64,000 bases of DNA, from NCBI GenBank assembly GCA_041396125.1, contig JAWKZG010000001.1:310001-374000 (forward strand), written 5' to 3'. A model generated the notes under the pieces. That model saw only the letters and a list, made by a program, of their open reading frames with translations, did not search any database and was not told the origin of the DNA. Position numbers and translations under genes: made by a program. Source of the DNA: JAWKZG01 sp041396125 (GTDB lineage: Bacteria > Pseudomonadota > Gammaproteobacteria > Competibacterales > Competibacteraceae). Shown piece after piece: positions 57,601 to 64,000 of this stretch. Position 1 is the first letter of the stretch; the number at the start of each line of letters is the position of its first letter.

Positions 57601-58346
57601 TCGATTTCACCGGCACCAGCCCCCAGCATCCGGGCAATTACAACGCGCCTAATGCGGTCTGCCACGCCGCTGTGCTGTATGTGTTCCGGTGTATGGTACA
57701 GGACGATATCCCGCTTAATGCAGGTTGCCTGAAGCCGCTTAATATCATTATTCCTGCACGCAGCATGATTAACCCTGAGTATCCTGCAGCCGTCATTGCC
57801 GGCAATGTGGAAACCTCTCAGGTTATTGTCGATACGCTGTTTGGAGCGCTCGGAGTGATGGGCGCGGCGCAGGGAACGATGAATAATTTCATCTGGGGTG
57901 ATGCCCATTATCAATACTACGAAACCATCTGTGGCGGCGCCGGAGCTACGGCGAATGCCGATGGCTGTTCAGCGGTACATACTCATATGACGAATTCCCG
58001 CCTGACCGACCCTGAAGTGCTGGAATGGCGTTTCCCGGTAATTCTGGAAGCATTCCGTATCCGGCGCGGTTCGGGAGGGAAGGGTCAATATTGTGGCGGT
58101 GATGGTGTCGTACGGCGGGTACGGTTTTTGGCAGCGATGACCGCTAATGTAATTTCAGGGCATCGCGTTGTACCGCCGTATGGCATGCAGGGCGGCGAGC
58201 CGGGGCAGGTGGGGCGTAATTATGTCGTGCGCCGCGATGGCACGCTGATCAATTTGGGCACTAAAGGGCAGATTGACGTTGAACCGGGCGATATATTTGT
58301 CATTGAAACGCCCGGTGGCGGTGGCTATGGTGCAATAACACCCTAA
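54693..58346 (+). CDS. 5-oxoprolinase/hydantoinase, fused HyuA-HyuB
   Basis: 1217 residues, one continuous frame. The first 700 residues are the HyuA part (GGTFTDVVGVNPAGEV, MGTTVATNALLERRG, GFDMGGTSTDVS, GADPGPACYG). From about residue 705 begins HyuB (DPVMLEIFNNLFMNVAEQMG, PHMPVHLGSM, GGTHLPDITV, ending with ETPGGGGYG). The fusion is that of eukaryotic-type 5-oxoprolinase, which hydrolyses 5-oxoproline with ATP; N-methylhydantoinase activity is the alternative. Confidence 0.9.
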   Translation: MVKDQHPGEVVLKDGKWQFWIDRGGTFTDVVGVNPAGEVITHKLLSENPRQYTDAAIHAIRELMQVEPGAPIPTAQIGAVKMGTTVATNALLERRGEPTLLVTTRGFGDALQIGYQARPRLFDLAIKLPEMLYVEVAEINERLSAQGEVLEALDLVQARAALQKAYEQGLRACAIALLHGYRYPDHEQQLAELAREIGFGQISVSSATSPLMGLVSRGDTTVVDAYLSPILRRYVNQVASDLDGLSGHGGRLMFMQSNGGLTDAHFFQGKDAILSGPAGGVVGMVQTARSAGFAKLIGFDMGGTSTDVSHYNGEYERVFETEVAGVRLRAPMMLIHTVAAGGGSILHFDGARYRVGPDSAGADPGPACYGNGGPLTITDCNVMLGKLQPDFFPHVFGPKADQPLDTAIVQRKFTELAEQIATATGDTRSPEQVAEGFLAIAIENMANAIKKISVQRGYDVSEYTLVSFGGAGGQHACLVADALGMKTVFLHPHAGVLSAYGIGLADMRLLKDKAIEAVLNAALLPELERSLADLQQTGEAEMQAQGVAAGRIQSLRKLHLRYAGSDTALVVDYAPLATMQAAFEEAHQQRFGFVSPEKELIVEAAQVEVIAKGDASPGQTVQYKEKRSGQPVYEGPVRMAGESRQSRFFQRDDLIPEQPVTGPAVIVEPNSTIVIEPGWRALLREDDTIVLERYLPLPKRVAVGTEVDPVMLEIFNNLFMNVAEQMGSVLQNTAVSVNIKERLDFSCAIFDPHGDLIANAPHMPVHLGSMSESIKTVIRENAASMQPGDAYVLNAPYNGGTHLPDITVIKPVFDAAGERVIFYVASRGHHADIGGMTPGSAPADSTTVEQEGVLIDNFKLVARGRFLESEMRALLASGPYPARNPDYNIADLKAQVAACEKGAQELLRVIHHFGLDVVHAYMLHVQDNAEESVRRVLDALHDCQFTYAMDDGHQVSVKISVDKTTRSATIDFTGTSPQHPGNYNAPNAVCHAAVLYVFRCMVQDDIPLNAGCLKPLNIIIPARSMINPEYPAAVIAGNVETSQVIVDTLFGALGVMGAAQGTMNNFIWGDAHYQYYETICGGAGATANADGCSAVHTHMTNSRLTDPEVLEWRFPVILEAFRIRRGSGGKGQYCGGDGVVRRVRFLAAMTANVISGHRVVPPYGMQGGEPGQVGRNYVVRRDGTLINLGTKGQIDVEPGDIFVIETPGGGGYGAITP

Positions 58347-58379
58347 CGAGTTTGTTACGGTGCGGGCTGGCAGAATTTT

Positions 58380-58772
58380 CTAGGCGTGCGATTCCGCCAG
58401 CGCCGGGCCGTTTAAATGCAGAGCAATCTTGCTGATAAGGACAGGCTCCTTAATCGGTTTGTCGATATAATCGCATGCACCCTGCCGGAATCCCCACTGT
58501 CGGAAGTGTCCGCGATCTTCGCCACTGGCGATGATGACCGGAATATGATTTGTCGCAGGATTTTGGCGCAGCATACGCGTTGCCCGGAAACCGTCTATGC
58601 CGCCAGGCATAACGACATCCATCACAATCAGGTCAGGTTGCGACTCTTCCGCGATCTTGATCGCGTCCGTGCCGTTACTGGCGCATATAGCCTCGTACCC
58701 ATTTTTACCAAGCATATGCGCGACCATCGTTGCGTCAACATGTGAATCTTCGACGATTAGGATAGTAGCCAT
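58380..58772 (-). CDS. CheY/PilH-type response regulator
   Basis: 130-residue single receiver domain. Acidic pair EDS at 8-10, phospho-Asp in LIVMDVVMPGGIDGF, Thr/Ser site in IIASG and Lys in DKPIKE. It resembles twitching-motility PilH. No pil genes are near. Confidence 0.88.
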   Translation of the reverse strand: MATILIVEDSHVDATMVAHMLGKNGYEAICASNGTDAIKIAEESQPDLIVMDVVMPGGIDGFRATRMLRQNPATNHIPVIIASGEDRGHFRQWGFRQGACDYIDKPIKEPVLISKIALHLNGPALAESHA

Positions 58773-58827
58773 TTTAATCTCACAGAGCGGTGTTGTTTAT
58801 TGGAATAATGAATGTGCAGTAAAGCAC

Positions 58828-58962
58828 TTAGACTTGTTTATCAGCGTGGGGTTCAAGGCTCCACGCCCTAAGCAAGGCACCGTATTTTAACGTAGTGTAA
58901 GCTTGCTCTGTGGCTGCTGTGGGCCCTAATAATTTGATGCTGATGGTTGTGTTTGTAGTCAT
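58828..58962 (-). CDS. Candidate 44-residue small protein upstream of the PilH-like gene
   Basis: Short frame with AGGA nine bases before its ATG. It starts MTTNTTISIKLLGPTAATEQ and ends AWSLEPHADKQV. Composition is protein-like and it lies in the same direction as the PilH-type gene, 55 bases upstream. No family recognised. Confidence 0.4.
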   Translation of the reverse strand: MTTNTTISIKLLGPTAATEQAYTTLKYGALLRAWSLEPHADKQV

Positions 58963-59452
58963 TTTAAATGTCCTGCCTGATACCTAGCGCTGTAATAAGC
59001 TGTAATGTCCAGGTCGTTTTTTGATTTTCAGCCCTTGTACGAGGTCGGTACAAAATTATTTGATAATCAGTGTGTAACTAGAGTAAATGGTTGTGATTAT
59101 CGTTGCAGGTATTGAAGCAAATTATATGCCATTTATTTTTTTTGTGAATTGAAATATATTTTTCCCGAAAAAACAGAATATTAAAATTAATATGTTTATT
59201 GTACAGAGTAGTGATTATGTAGGGTTTACACGTAAGAATGTGACCTGCAGTGACTCTCTTCGAGAATAAGGCTTGCCCAAAAATGTCAATTTTTTGTGCC
59301 TTATGCCAAAAATATGCTATTTAAATAGTTTTATTTTAAAAAAATTTATTTTTAATAGTTTAAATTAATAAAAAGCTTTTATCCTGCCTGAATAACAAGG
59401 CATGCGGCATGTCATCCGGGCAGCAGCTTCTGTCTATAATGGGGACACAGGA
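58963..59452. other. AT-rich divergent intergenic region
   Basis: About 490 AT-rich bases before the M24 gene. I see no gene, terminator or clear operator; it must contain the promoters of both flanking transcripts. Confidence 0.5.
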
Positions 59453-60607
59453 ATGAGTATTCATTTCAGTAGCGAAGAATTACAGGCTCGTCGCGACCGG
59501 GTCTGCCAGGAACTGCAACAGCGCGACCTGCATGCACTTTTGTGTTTCAAGCAGGAAACAGACTTTTATCTGACGGGCTACGATACATTTGGGTACTGTT
59601 TTTTCCAATGCCTGGTACTCACTGCGGATGGTGGCATGACCCTGCTGACGCGAGCACCGGATTTGCGTCAGGCGCAACATACCTCGGTGATCCAGGATAT
59701 CCGGATCTGGTCCGATCAGGCTGAGGCCAGTCCGGCCCGGCAATTACGCGCCATCTTGCAAGAGCATAGCTGTCAAGGGCAGCGGATCGGGATCGAGCTA
59801 GACGCATACGGTCTGACAGCTTTTAATTGGCGGCGCCTGGAAGCAGAATTGAACGGCTTCTGTGAGTTCCAGGATGCCTCCGATATTGTTAATCGCTTGC
59901 GCTTGGTGAAAAGCCCGGCGGAAATCGAGTATGTCAAAAAAGCGGCCTGTCTGGCTGATGACGCTTGGGATGCTGCTGTGGCCCAGATTCGGCCAGGTGC
60001 CTGGGAAGGGGATATCCTGGCCGCTATGCACAGCGCAATTTTTCAGGGCGGCGGCGATTATCCGGGTAATGAGTTTATTATCGGAGCTGGTCGTGATGCG
60101 CTGTTATGCCGCTATTTCAGTGGTCGCAAGCATCTTGCCCGGCAGGATCAGTTAACACTGGAGTGGGCTGGTGCCTATCGCCACTATCATGCTGCCATGA
60201 TGCGTACCGTGCTGGTTGGCCCGGTTAATGAAGCGCATCACACTATGCACCAGGTTGCTGTTGAGGCGTTGCAGGCCTGTGAGGAAACGCTCAAGCCGGG
60301 CGTGCCCGTTGGCCAGGTCTTCGATGTTCATGCCCGTGTGGCAGACAGCAGGGGGTTAGGCCCGCACCGCCTGAATGCCTGCGGCTACAGTCTGGGGGCT
60401 ACGTTTACCCCGACCTGGATGGATTGGCCCATGTTATATACCGGCAATGCAGTGCTGGCAGAACCTGACATGGTGTTTTTTCTGCATATGATTTTTGTCA
60501 ATTCCGATACTGGCCGGGCGATGACGCTGGGACATACTGTGCGAGTGACTGAAACGGGCTGCGAAAGACTGAGCCGGTCGGCGCTGGATTTATTAAATGC
60601 AGTTTAA
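59453..60607 (+). CDS. M24-family (creatinase/DoeA-like) hydrolase without metal ligands
   Basis: 384 residues from the ATG at 59453, with CAGGA upstream. Creatinase-type N-domain (CFKQETDFYLTGYDTFGY) and a pita-bread M24 domain (VKSPAEIEYVKKA, YPGNEFIIGAGRDALLCRYF). All five usual metal positions differ: LEWAG for LDxG, HAAMMRT where the Asp should be, CGYSLG for GHG, FLHM for the first Glu and GHTVRVTE for the second. This pattern recalls creatinase and ectoine hydrolase DoeA, which work without the dinuclear metal site. Substrate unknown. Confidence 0.8.
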   Translation: MSIHFSSEELQARRDRVCQELQQRDLHALLCFKQETDFYLTGYDTFGYCFFQCLVLTADGGMTLLTRAPDLRQAQHTSVIQDIRIWSDQAEASPARQLRAILQEHSCQGQRIGIELDAYGLTAFNWRRLEAELNGFCEFQDASDIVNRLRLVKSPAEIEYVKKAACLADDAWDAAVAQIRPGAWEGDILAAMHSAIFQGGGDYPGNEFIIGAGRDALLCRYFSGRKHLARQDQLTLEWAGAYRHYHAAMMRTVLVGPVNEAHHTMHQVAVEALQACEETLKPGVPVGQVFDVHARVADSRGLGPHRLNACGYSLGATFTPTWMDWPMLYTGNAVLAEPDMVFFLHMIFVNSDTGRAMTLGHTVRVTETGCERLSRSALDLLNAV

Positions 60608-60608
60608 T

Positions 60609-60622
60609 TTGATCTAAATCAA
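60609..60622 (+). promoter_or_regulatory. FNR/ANR box, class II position
   Basis: TTGATCTAAATCAA, a perfect match to TTGATnnnnATCAA. It begins two bases after the M24 stop codon. Its centre (60615.5) lies 41.5 bases before A60657, and the -10-like GATAAT lies at 60644-60649. This is the geometry of FNR-activated class II promoters. Confidence 0.8.
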
Positions 60623-60656
60623 AGCAGACTTTCTTACCGTCTGGATAATAGGGATC

Positions 60657-60730
60657 AACACCTACGGGTGTTCACTCTCTTCTTCAGTGGTGTTGTTATT
60701 TGAACCGGACTCGCACGTCCGGTTTTTTTT
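60657..60730 (+). ncRNA. Candidate FNR-controlled small RNA
   Basis: Predicted transcript of about 74 nt from the class II FNR promoter to a strong terminator. It would start with a perfect hairpin AACACC-TACG-GGTGTT (60657-60672). Then CACT...AGTG at 60673-60689 shows the pyrimidine loop CTCTTCTTC, which can pair with GA-rich ribosome-binding sites. An alternative fold pairs the first AACACC with a second GGTGTT at 60689-60694. The 3' end is the terminator AACCGGAC/GTCCGGTT with a T8 tail. No ORF fits. It resembles, in plan only, FNR-dependent sRNAs such as FnrS, AniS and PhrS. Confidence 0.65.
60703..60730 (+). terminator. Rho-independent terminator of the candidate sRNA
   Basis: Eight-bp stem AACCGGAC / GTCCGGTT, 6-base loop TCGCAC, followed by further T residues. 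It also ends read-through from the M24 gene. Confidence 0.92.
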
Positions 60731-60792
60731 ATTCCCTATCCTCACTACTACACTGCGCCCATCAATAGAGTGCTGTAGCTGTGGCGAATTGT

Positions 60793-60821
60793 AAAAAAAA
60801 ACCGCTATATGGATACAGCGG
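60793..60821 (-). terminator. Terminator of the ppk2 transcript (minus strand)
   Basis: On the minus strand CCGCTGTA-TCCA-TATAGCGG, with one mismatch in an 8-bp stem, runs into nine T. It lies 65 bases after the 75-residue ORF that follows ppk2. Confidence 0.8.
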
Positions 60822-60885
60822 CGTTATCAGGCCGATTTTTTGTGGCGGAACCGTATTGATTGATCGTTATGCGAGCAACGGGAAA

Positions 60886-61113
60886 CTATGATCGTGAGAA
60901 AAAATCGCCATCCCGCCGGACAGCCTGCGCCATTTGCTCCAGTTGATTGGCGAAAGTATCAAGTTGCTGCACGAGCACTGCATCCAGGGCTGCCTCGATC
61001 AATAAATTTAATTCCTGATAGTGCGCATCAGTCAACGTATCGCCGGCTTCCGCGACCATCTGTCGAAAGCGGTTGACGACCTGCTCGGCGTGTTTGGCTT
61101 GCGATAAAGTCAT
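60886..61113 (-). CDS. Small helical protein coupled to PPK2
   Basis: 75 residues, nearly all helix-forming, with Leu heptads (LTDAHYQELNLLIEAALDAV and LDTFANQLEQMAQAV). Its ATG overlaps the ppk2 stop codon (TAATG), so the two are translated together. I do not recognise the family. A role with PPK2 is inferred from coupling alone. Confidence 0.7.
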   Translation of the reverse strand: MTLSQAKHAEQVVNRFRQMVAEAGDTLTDAHYQELNLLIEAALDAVLVQQLDTFANQLEQMAQAVRRDGDFFSRS

Positions 61114-62276
61114 TATTTTTGCTCCTTATTGCTCTCTGCGATATCTGGAAGGCCCTTTTCGCGCAGTATCTGCTCGTCCGCTTCGTAAATATCGGCTGCT
61201 GAACCAACGATTAATGGATCGGCTGGTGTAACCACCGCATGGTCTTTGTTCGGGTAGTCCATGCTGTTCAGCACGAAACGCATGGCGTTGAGGCGAGCGC
61301 GTTTTTTGCAATCGGATTTAATCACCGTCCAGGGGGCATCGGCGGTATCGGTATAGAAAAACATGGCTTCTTTGGCCTCAGTGTAGTCTTCCCATTTATC
61401 CAGCGAAGCCATGTCAATCGGGCTGAGTTTCCATTGTTTCAGTGGATCGACTTTACGGGCCTGGAAGCGTCGGAATTGCTCATTGCGGCTGACCGAAAAC
61501 CATAGTTTGAACAAATGCGTACCGCTACGGACCAGCATGCGCTCGACTTCTGGTGCCTGACGCATGAATTCCAGATATTCGGTTGCGCTGCAAAAGCCCA
61601 TGACGCGCTCGACACCTGCCCGGTTGTACCAGGAGCGGTCGAACATAACCATTTCACCAGAGGTCGGAAAATGTTTGATATAACGCTGAAAATACCATTG
61701 TCCGCGTTCTTCTTCGGTGGGTTTTTCCAGTGCGACCACACGTGCACCACGCGGGTTGAGATGTTCCATAAAGCGCTTGATCGTTCCGCCTTTGCCGGCA
61801 GCATCGCGGCCTTCAAAAAGAATGATCACCCGCTGACCGGTTTCCCTGATCCAGTTCTGCATTTTAAGTAATTCAATTTGCAGTTCTTTTTTTGTTTTTT
61901 CGTATTCATCCCGTTCCATTTTTGTGGAATATGGATAGTTGGCGTTGTCAAAAATCTTGCGTTTGGGCTGCGACATGACTTTTTCAACGTCCAGTTGTCC
62001 GCCTGCCCGCTCACCCAGATTTTCACTGAGTTTACCGGCTTGCTGCGCGATTTCATCCAGCACTACAGTATTGGAGGCTTGATGGTTAGCATTAATAGCA
62101 GGACTGGTGTCTGGAGTTTGCGATGCTGAGTCACTTGTCTCAGGCGTGTTAGAGGACTGGGGGACTTCAGGTGTTGCATCATTGGATGCAGAAGACTCAT
62201 CACTGGGATTATGGATAGGTGGGTTCTCGGTTTTGGTCTTGGTTCGTTTTGTCTTGGCTGTTGCCGTATTGCTCAT
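61113..62276 (-). CDS. ppk2: Polyphosphate kinase 2
   Basis: 387 residues. Walker A GRDAAGKGGT at about 157-166, Walker B MFDRSWYNR at about 213-221, and the lid segment ARKVDPLKQWKLSP are all PPK2 class I. The catalytic core starts near residue 115 (YPYSTKMERDEYE). The first 100 residues are low-complexity and Ser/Thr/Pro-rich, so likely disordered. It transfers phosphate between polyphosphate and nucleoside diphosphates. Confidence 0.93.
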   Translation of the reverse strand: MSNTATAKTKRTKTKTENPPIHNPSDESSASNDATPEVPQSSNTPETSDSASQTPDTSPAINANHQASNTVVLDEIAQQAGKLSENLGERAGGQLDVEKVMSQPKRKIFDNANYPYSTKMERDEYEKTKKELQIELLKMQNWIRETGQRVIILFEGRDAAGKGGTIKRFMEHLNPRGARVVALEKPTEEERGQWYFQRYIKHFPTSGEMVMFDRSWYNRAGVERVMGFCSATEYLEFMRQAPEVERMLVRSGTHLFKLWFSVSRNEQFRRFQARKVDPLKQWKLSPIDMASLDKWEDYTEAKEAMFFYTDTADAPWTVIKSDCKKRARLNAMRFVLNSMDYPNKDHAVVTPADPLIVGSAADIYEADEQILREKGLPDIAESNKEQK

Positions 62277-62450
62277 GCTGCTCTCCTTATCATCAGGATA
62301 TGTTTATGCGATCAAAAAAAGTTATTTTGACCGGGGTATGCTGCAAATTGGTTAAACTCCACTTCTGCCGGTCCCGCCGCAATCAACAGCAGCCAAGATA
62401 GCTATTCCCGCCCGTTTATCGCAGCATAAATCAGTACCATCCACAAGAGA

Positions 62451-62464
62451 TTGATCTGGATCAA
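62451..62464 (+). promoter_or_regulatory. Second FNR/ANR box, upstream of the cytidylate-kinase-like gene
   Basis: TTGATCTGGATCAA, again a perfect FNR consensus. With class II spacing the transcript would start near 62499, with TAGTTT (62487-62492) as a weak -10. The gene start is at 62564. It also lies 175 bases upstream of ppk2 on the other strand. Confidence 0.72.
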
Positions 62465-62563
62465 TGCTATATCAGATGAGCAATAGTAGTTTTTTTAATG
62501 TCCTATATAAAAACGGGATACGGGTTACATTGCGGATAATTTGATAGCAAAAAGGTATGTTTT

Positions 62564-63291
62564 ATGAGTTTAGTTAATCCTGTTGAACATTATTTGCAGG
62601 CGATGAGCCATCTCCAGACCACTGATCAATTCAAACCGCAACAATGGCCTTTTGTGACAATATCACGCGAAATGAAACGCGAAGCGGGTGCCTGTGGTCA
62701 TACGGTGGCAGAGGCATTGCTGCAGGCTGTGCGAGGTGAAAAGGCTCAAGGTGCTGTCTGGGATGACTGGCAGGTTTTTGATCAGCGCCTGTGTGAACTG
62801 GTACTCGAGAACAAAGATCTGCAGGTCTCTCTGGACGCGCTGCTGGAAGAGCGCTATCAGAATCAGATCGGTGAATTCGTGCTGGAATTATTTGGCCGTC
62901 AAAGCCCGCAGGATCTGGTCGTCAAGCGTGTTTCGGAAACCGTGCGTTCGCTGGCCATGCTCGGGAAGGCTATTATTGTGGGGCGGGCCGGGGCTTTATC
63001 ACGCGCGATTTGCCTGGAGGTGTACATATTCGCCTGGTAGCGCCTGAAGCCTTTCGGGTGCGGACACTGATGCGGCAGGAAAGCATCAGCGAGGCTGAGG
63101 CGAAAACGCTGATGGTGCAGCGTGATCTGAATCGACATCGTCTGCTCAAAAACCATTTTCACGCAGCTATTGAGGATCCGCTGTTATACGATGCCGTGTG
63201 GAATATGGAGCGTGTTTCGGTTGAAACAGTTGTTGCCGCAACCTTGGAACTGATCCGGGCGCGGCAGCAAACGCACGCTTATAAATCCTGA
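62564..63291 (+). CDS. Cytidylate kinase-like family protein, one frameshift
   Basis: About 242 residues after repair. It fits the cytidylate-kinase-like family (PF13189): VTISREMKREAGACGHTVAEAL, VFDQRLCELV, GKAIIVGRAGALITRDLPGGVHIRLVAPEAFRV and ISEAEAKTLMVQRDLNRHRLLKNHF. The break is at about 63000: TTATCACG lacks one A of TTAATCACG. The gene follows an FNR box. Members of this family often sit near stress and polyphosphate genes, consistent with ppk2 next door. Kinase substrate unknown. Confidence 0.85.
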
Positions 63292-63299
63292 CGGTATGC

Positions 63300-63626
63300 T
63301 CACAGGCCGAACAGCTTGGATTCCTGCTGTACAATTTTTATCGCTAGGCGGTACGCATTGATTTCATAGTGGCCGCTGTTTATTGCTCTACGCAATGCAT
63401 TGATTTTATTCATGTCTAGAGTCTCTGTTCGGGTGGGGGGCGCTAGTTTGTGAGTTGTCATGTCGGATCCGTCTTGCTGGCGCGGTGGATTCGTGCAGGA
63501 ACCTGTGCTGGTGTCTGTTAGCTCTGCTTTTATGGTGGACTCTGACGGGATTGCAGCTGACGCGGCAGAATCTTCAGGTTGTGCACACCGATTCAGCAAA
63601 TTTACTCCTGCCGGTTTAATCATCAT
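63300..63626 (-). CDS. FlgM-like anti-sigma-28 factor
   Basis: About 108 residues from the ATG pair at 63626/63623, with AAGG upstream. The C-terminal 40 residues (LDMNKINALRRAINSGHYEINAYRLAIKI) match the sigma-28-binding half of FlgM. The N-terminal part is polar and likely disordered, as in FlgM. No flagellar gene is visible in the window; flgA or flgN could lie beyond the edge. Confidence 0.7.
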   Translation of the reverse strand: MMIKPAGVNLLNRCAQPEDSAASAAIPSESTIKAELTDTSTGSCTNPPRQQDGSDMTTHKLAPPTRTETLDMNKINALRRAINSGHYEINAYRLAIKIVQQESKLFGL

Positions 63627-63701
63627 ACAGAATGCCTTAGATACTTTTTGAGAAGAGCGCAGTACCGGTACCAATAGGAGACCACTGGAGGCCATTGGTT
63701 G

Positions 63702-64000
63702 CGGGCAGCGCGTGATACTCCTGGATTATTATTCGCATGTATGCAACGGCGGGCGGCGCGATCAGTATCCGTCCGCAATGGCAACATACTATCGGGTAGT
63801 ATCGGCATGCTGGATGCTGACTTTACAAGCTTTTCCACGCTCTTACAGCTGCGTGTCGTGCGCTGGGTGCAGCGTCTTGCGTTCGACCGACAAGGTCACT
63901 TAGTGACCAACTTTTACACTGATCCACTGCTCATGAGCCGGATTGGAAATCCTACCTGTCACTGTGATAAGCATTTGCGTCAAAAAACAGTTAATGTATT
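63702..64000 (+). CDS. Partial ORF at right edge, unrecognised
   Basis: A frame open from a stop near 63681 to the right edge, with GGAG repeats before a TTG and ATG codons at 63741 and 63807. It reads MLDADFTSFSTLLQLRV from 63807. No family recognised. The start is uncertain and the frame may not be coding. Confidence 0.35.

Noticed and set aside
63623..63838. 71-codon minus-strand frame upstream of the FlgM-like gene as flgA
   Set aside because: It lacks the conserved FlgA C-terminal pattern and overlaps another weak frame.
1..64000. tRNA, rRNA or CRISPR loci
   Set aside because: No cloverleaf with conserved T-arm, no rRNA-like segment and no regularly spaced repeats were found by reading.

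Overview
The window reads as a chromosome segment of a free-living gammaproteobacterium. The evidence is the gene order: a ubiG / MupP-like phosphatase / yciK cluster, trpS-scpA-scpB-rluB, ygfZ and an SdhAF4-type gene facing sdhCDAB-sdhE-ygfX, then rpoE-rseA-rseB-lepA-lepB-DUF4845-rnc-era-recO. All are classic gammaproteobacterial neighbourhoods. Base composition is close to balanced. I cannot name a genus. I saw no rRNA, tRNA, CRISPR array or complete insertion sequence.

Layout. 1-4.2 kb: a ThDP decarboxylase-like gene cut by the left edge and a membrane GGDEF-EAL-receiver protein broken by an 8-bp tandem repeat. 4.2-11 kb: a gamma-glutamyltransferase-like gene divergent from mtaD, the ubiG cluster, and two tandem paralogous small membrane proteins. 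11-17 kb (minus strand): rluB, scpB, scpA, trpS, a 142-bp MITE-like element, yciO and ygfZ. 17-21.5 kb: succinate dehydrogenase and its assembly factors. 21.7-30.7 kb: the sigma-E module, lepA, lepB, rnc, era, recO and cysM. 30.7-38 kb: ydbH-like and ydbL-like envelope genes, a PolB-like exonuclease, rlmD, a regulator, a rhomboid protease and an Fe-S protein. 38-42 kb: an alcohol dehydrogenase and hbd, divergent from an iclR-aminotransferase pair with a double palindromic operator. 42-48 kb: small Rmf-like and DUF465 proteins, a HAD phosphatase, a PP2C phosphatase and an XPB-like helicase/Bax1-like nuclease pair. 48-54.5 kb: a FecR-TPR-beta-barrel outer-membrane protein next to a broken CHASE2-class III cyclase. 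54.7-64 kb: a fused hydantoinase/oxoprolinase, a PilH-like receiver, a metal-ligand-less M24 hydrolase, a candidate FNR-controlled small RNA, PPK2 with a coupled small ORF, a cytidylate-kinase-like gene behind a second FNR box, and a FlgM-like anti-sigma factor.

Many single-base frameshifts hit genes that should be intact (trpS, lepA, lepB, hbd, a cytidylate-kinase-like gene). Most are one-base losses in short homopolymers and can be repaired by eye, which points to sequencing or consensus error rather than gene decay. The GGDEF-EAL gene differs: it is broken by one extra perfect 8-bp repeat unit, as expected of slipped-strand mutation.

The most interesting signals are: (i) a perfect FNR box placed correctly for a class II promoter, followed by a roughly 74-nt structured transcript with a strong terminator, a likely oxygen-responsive sRNA; (ii) the 8-bp repeat; (iii) two tandem 47-48 aa membrane proteins; (iv) the FecR-TPR-barrel/CHASE2-cyclase pair; (v) the XPB-Bax1-like pair in a bacterium.
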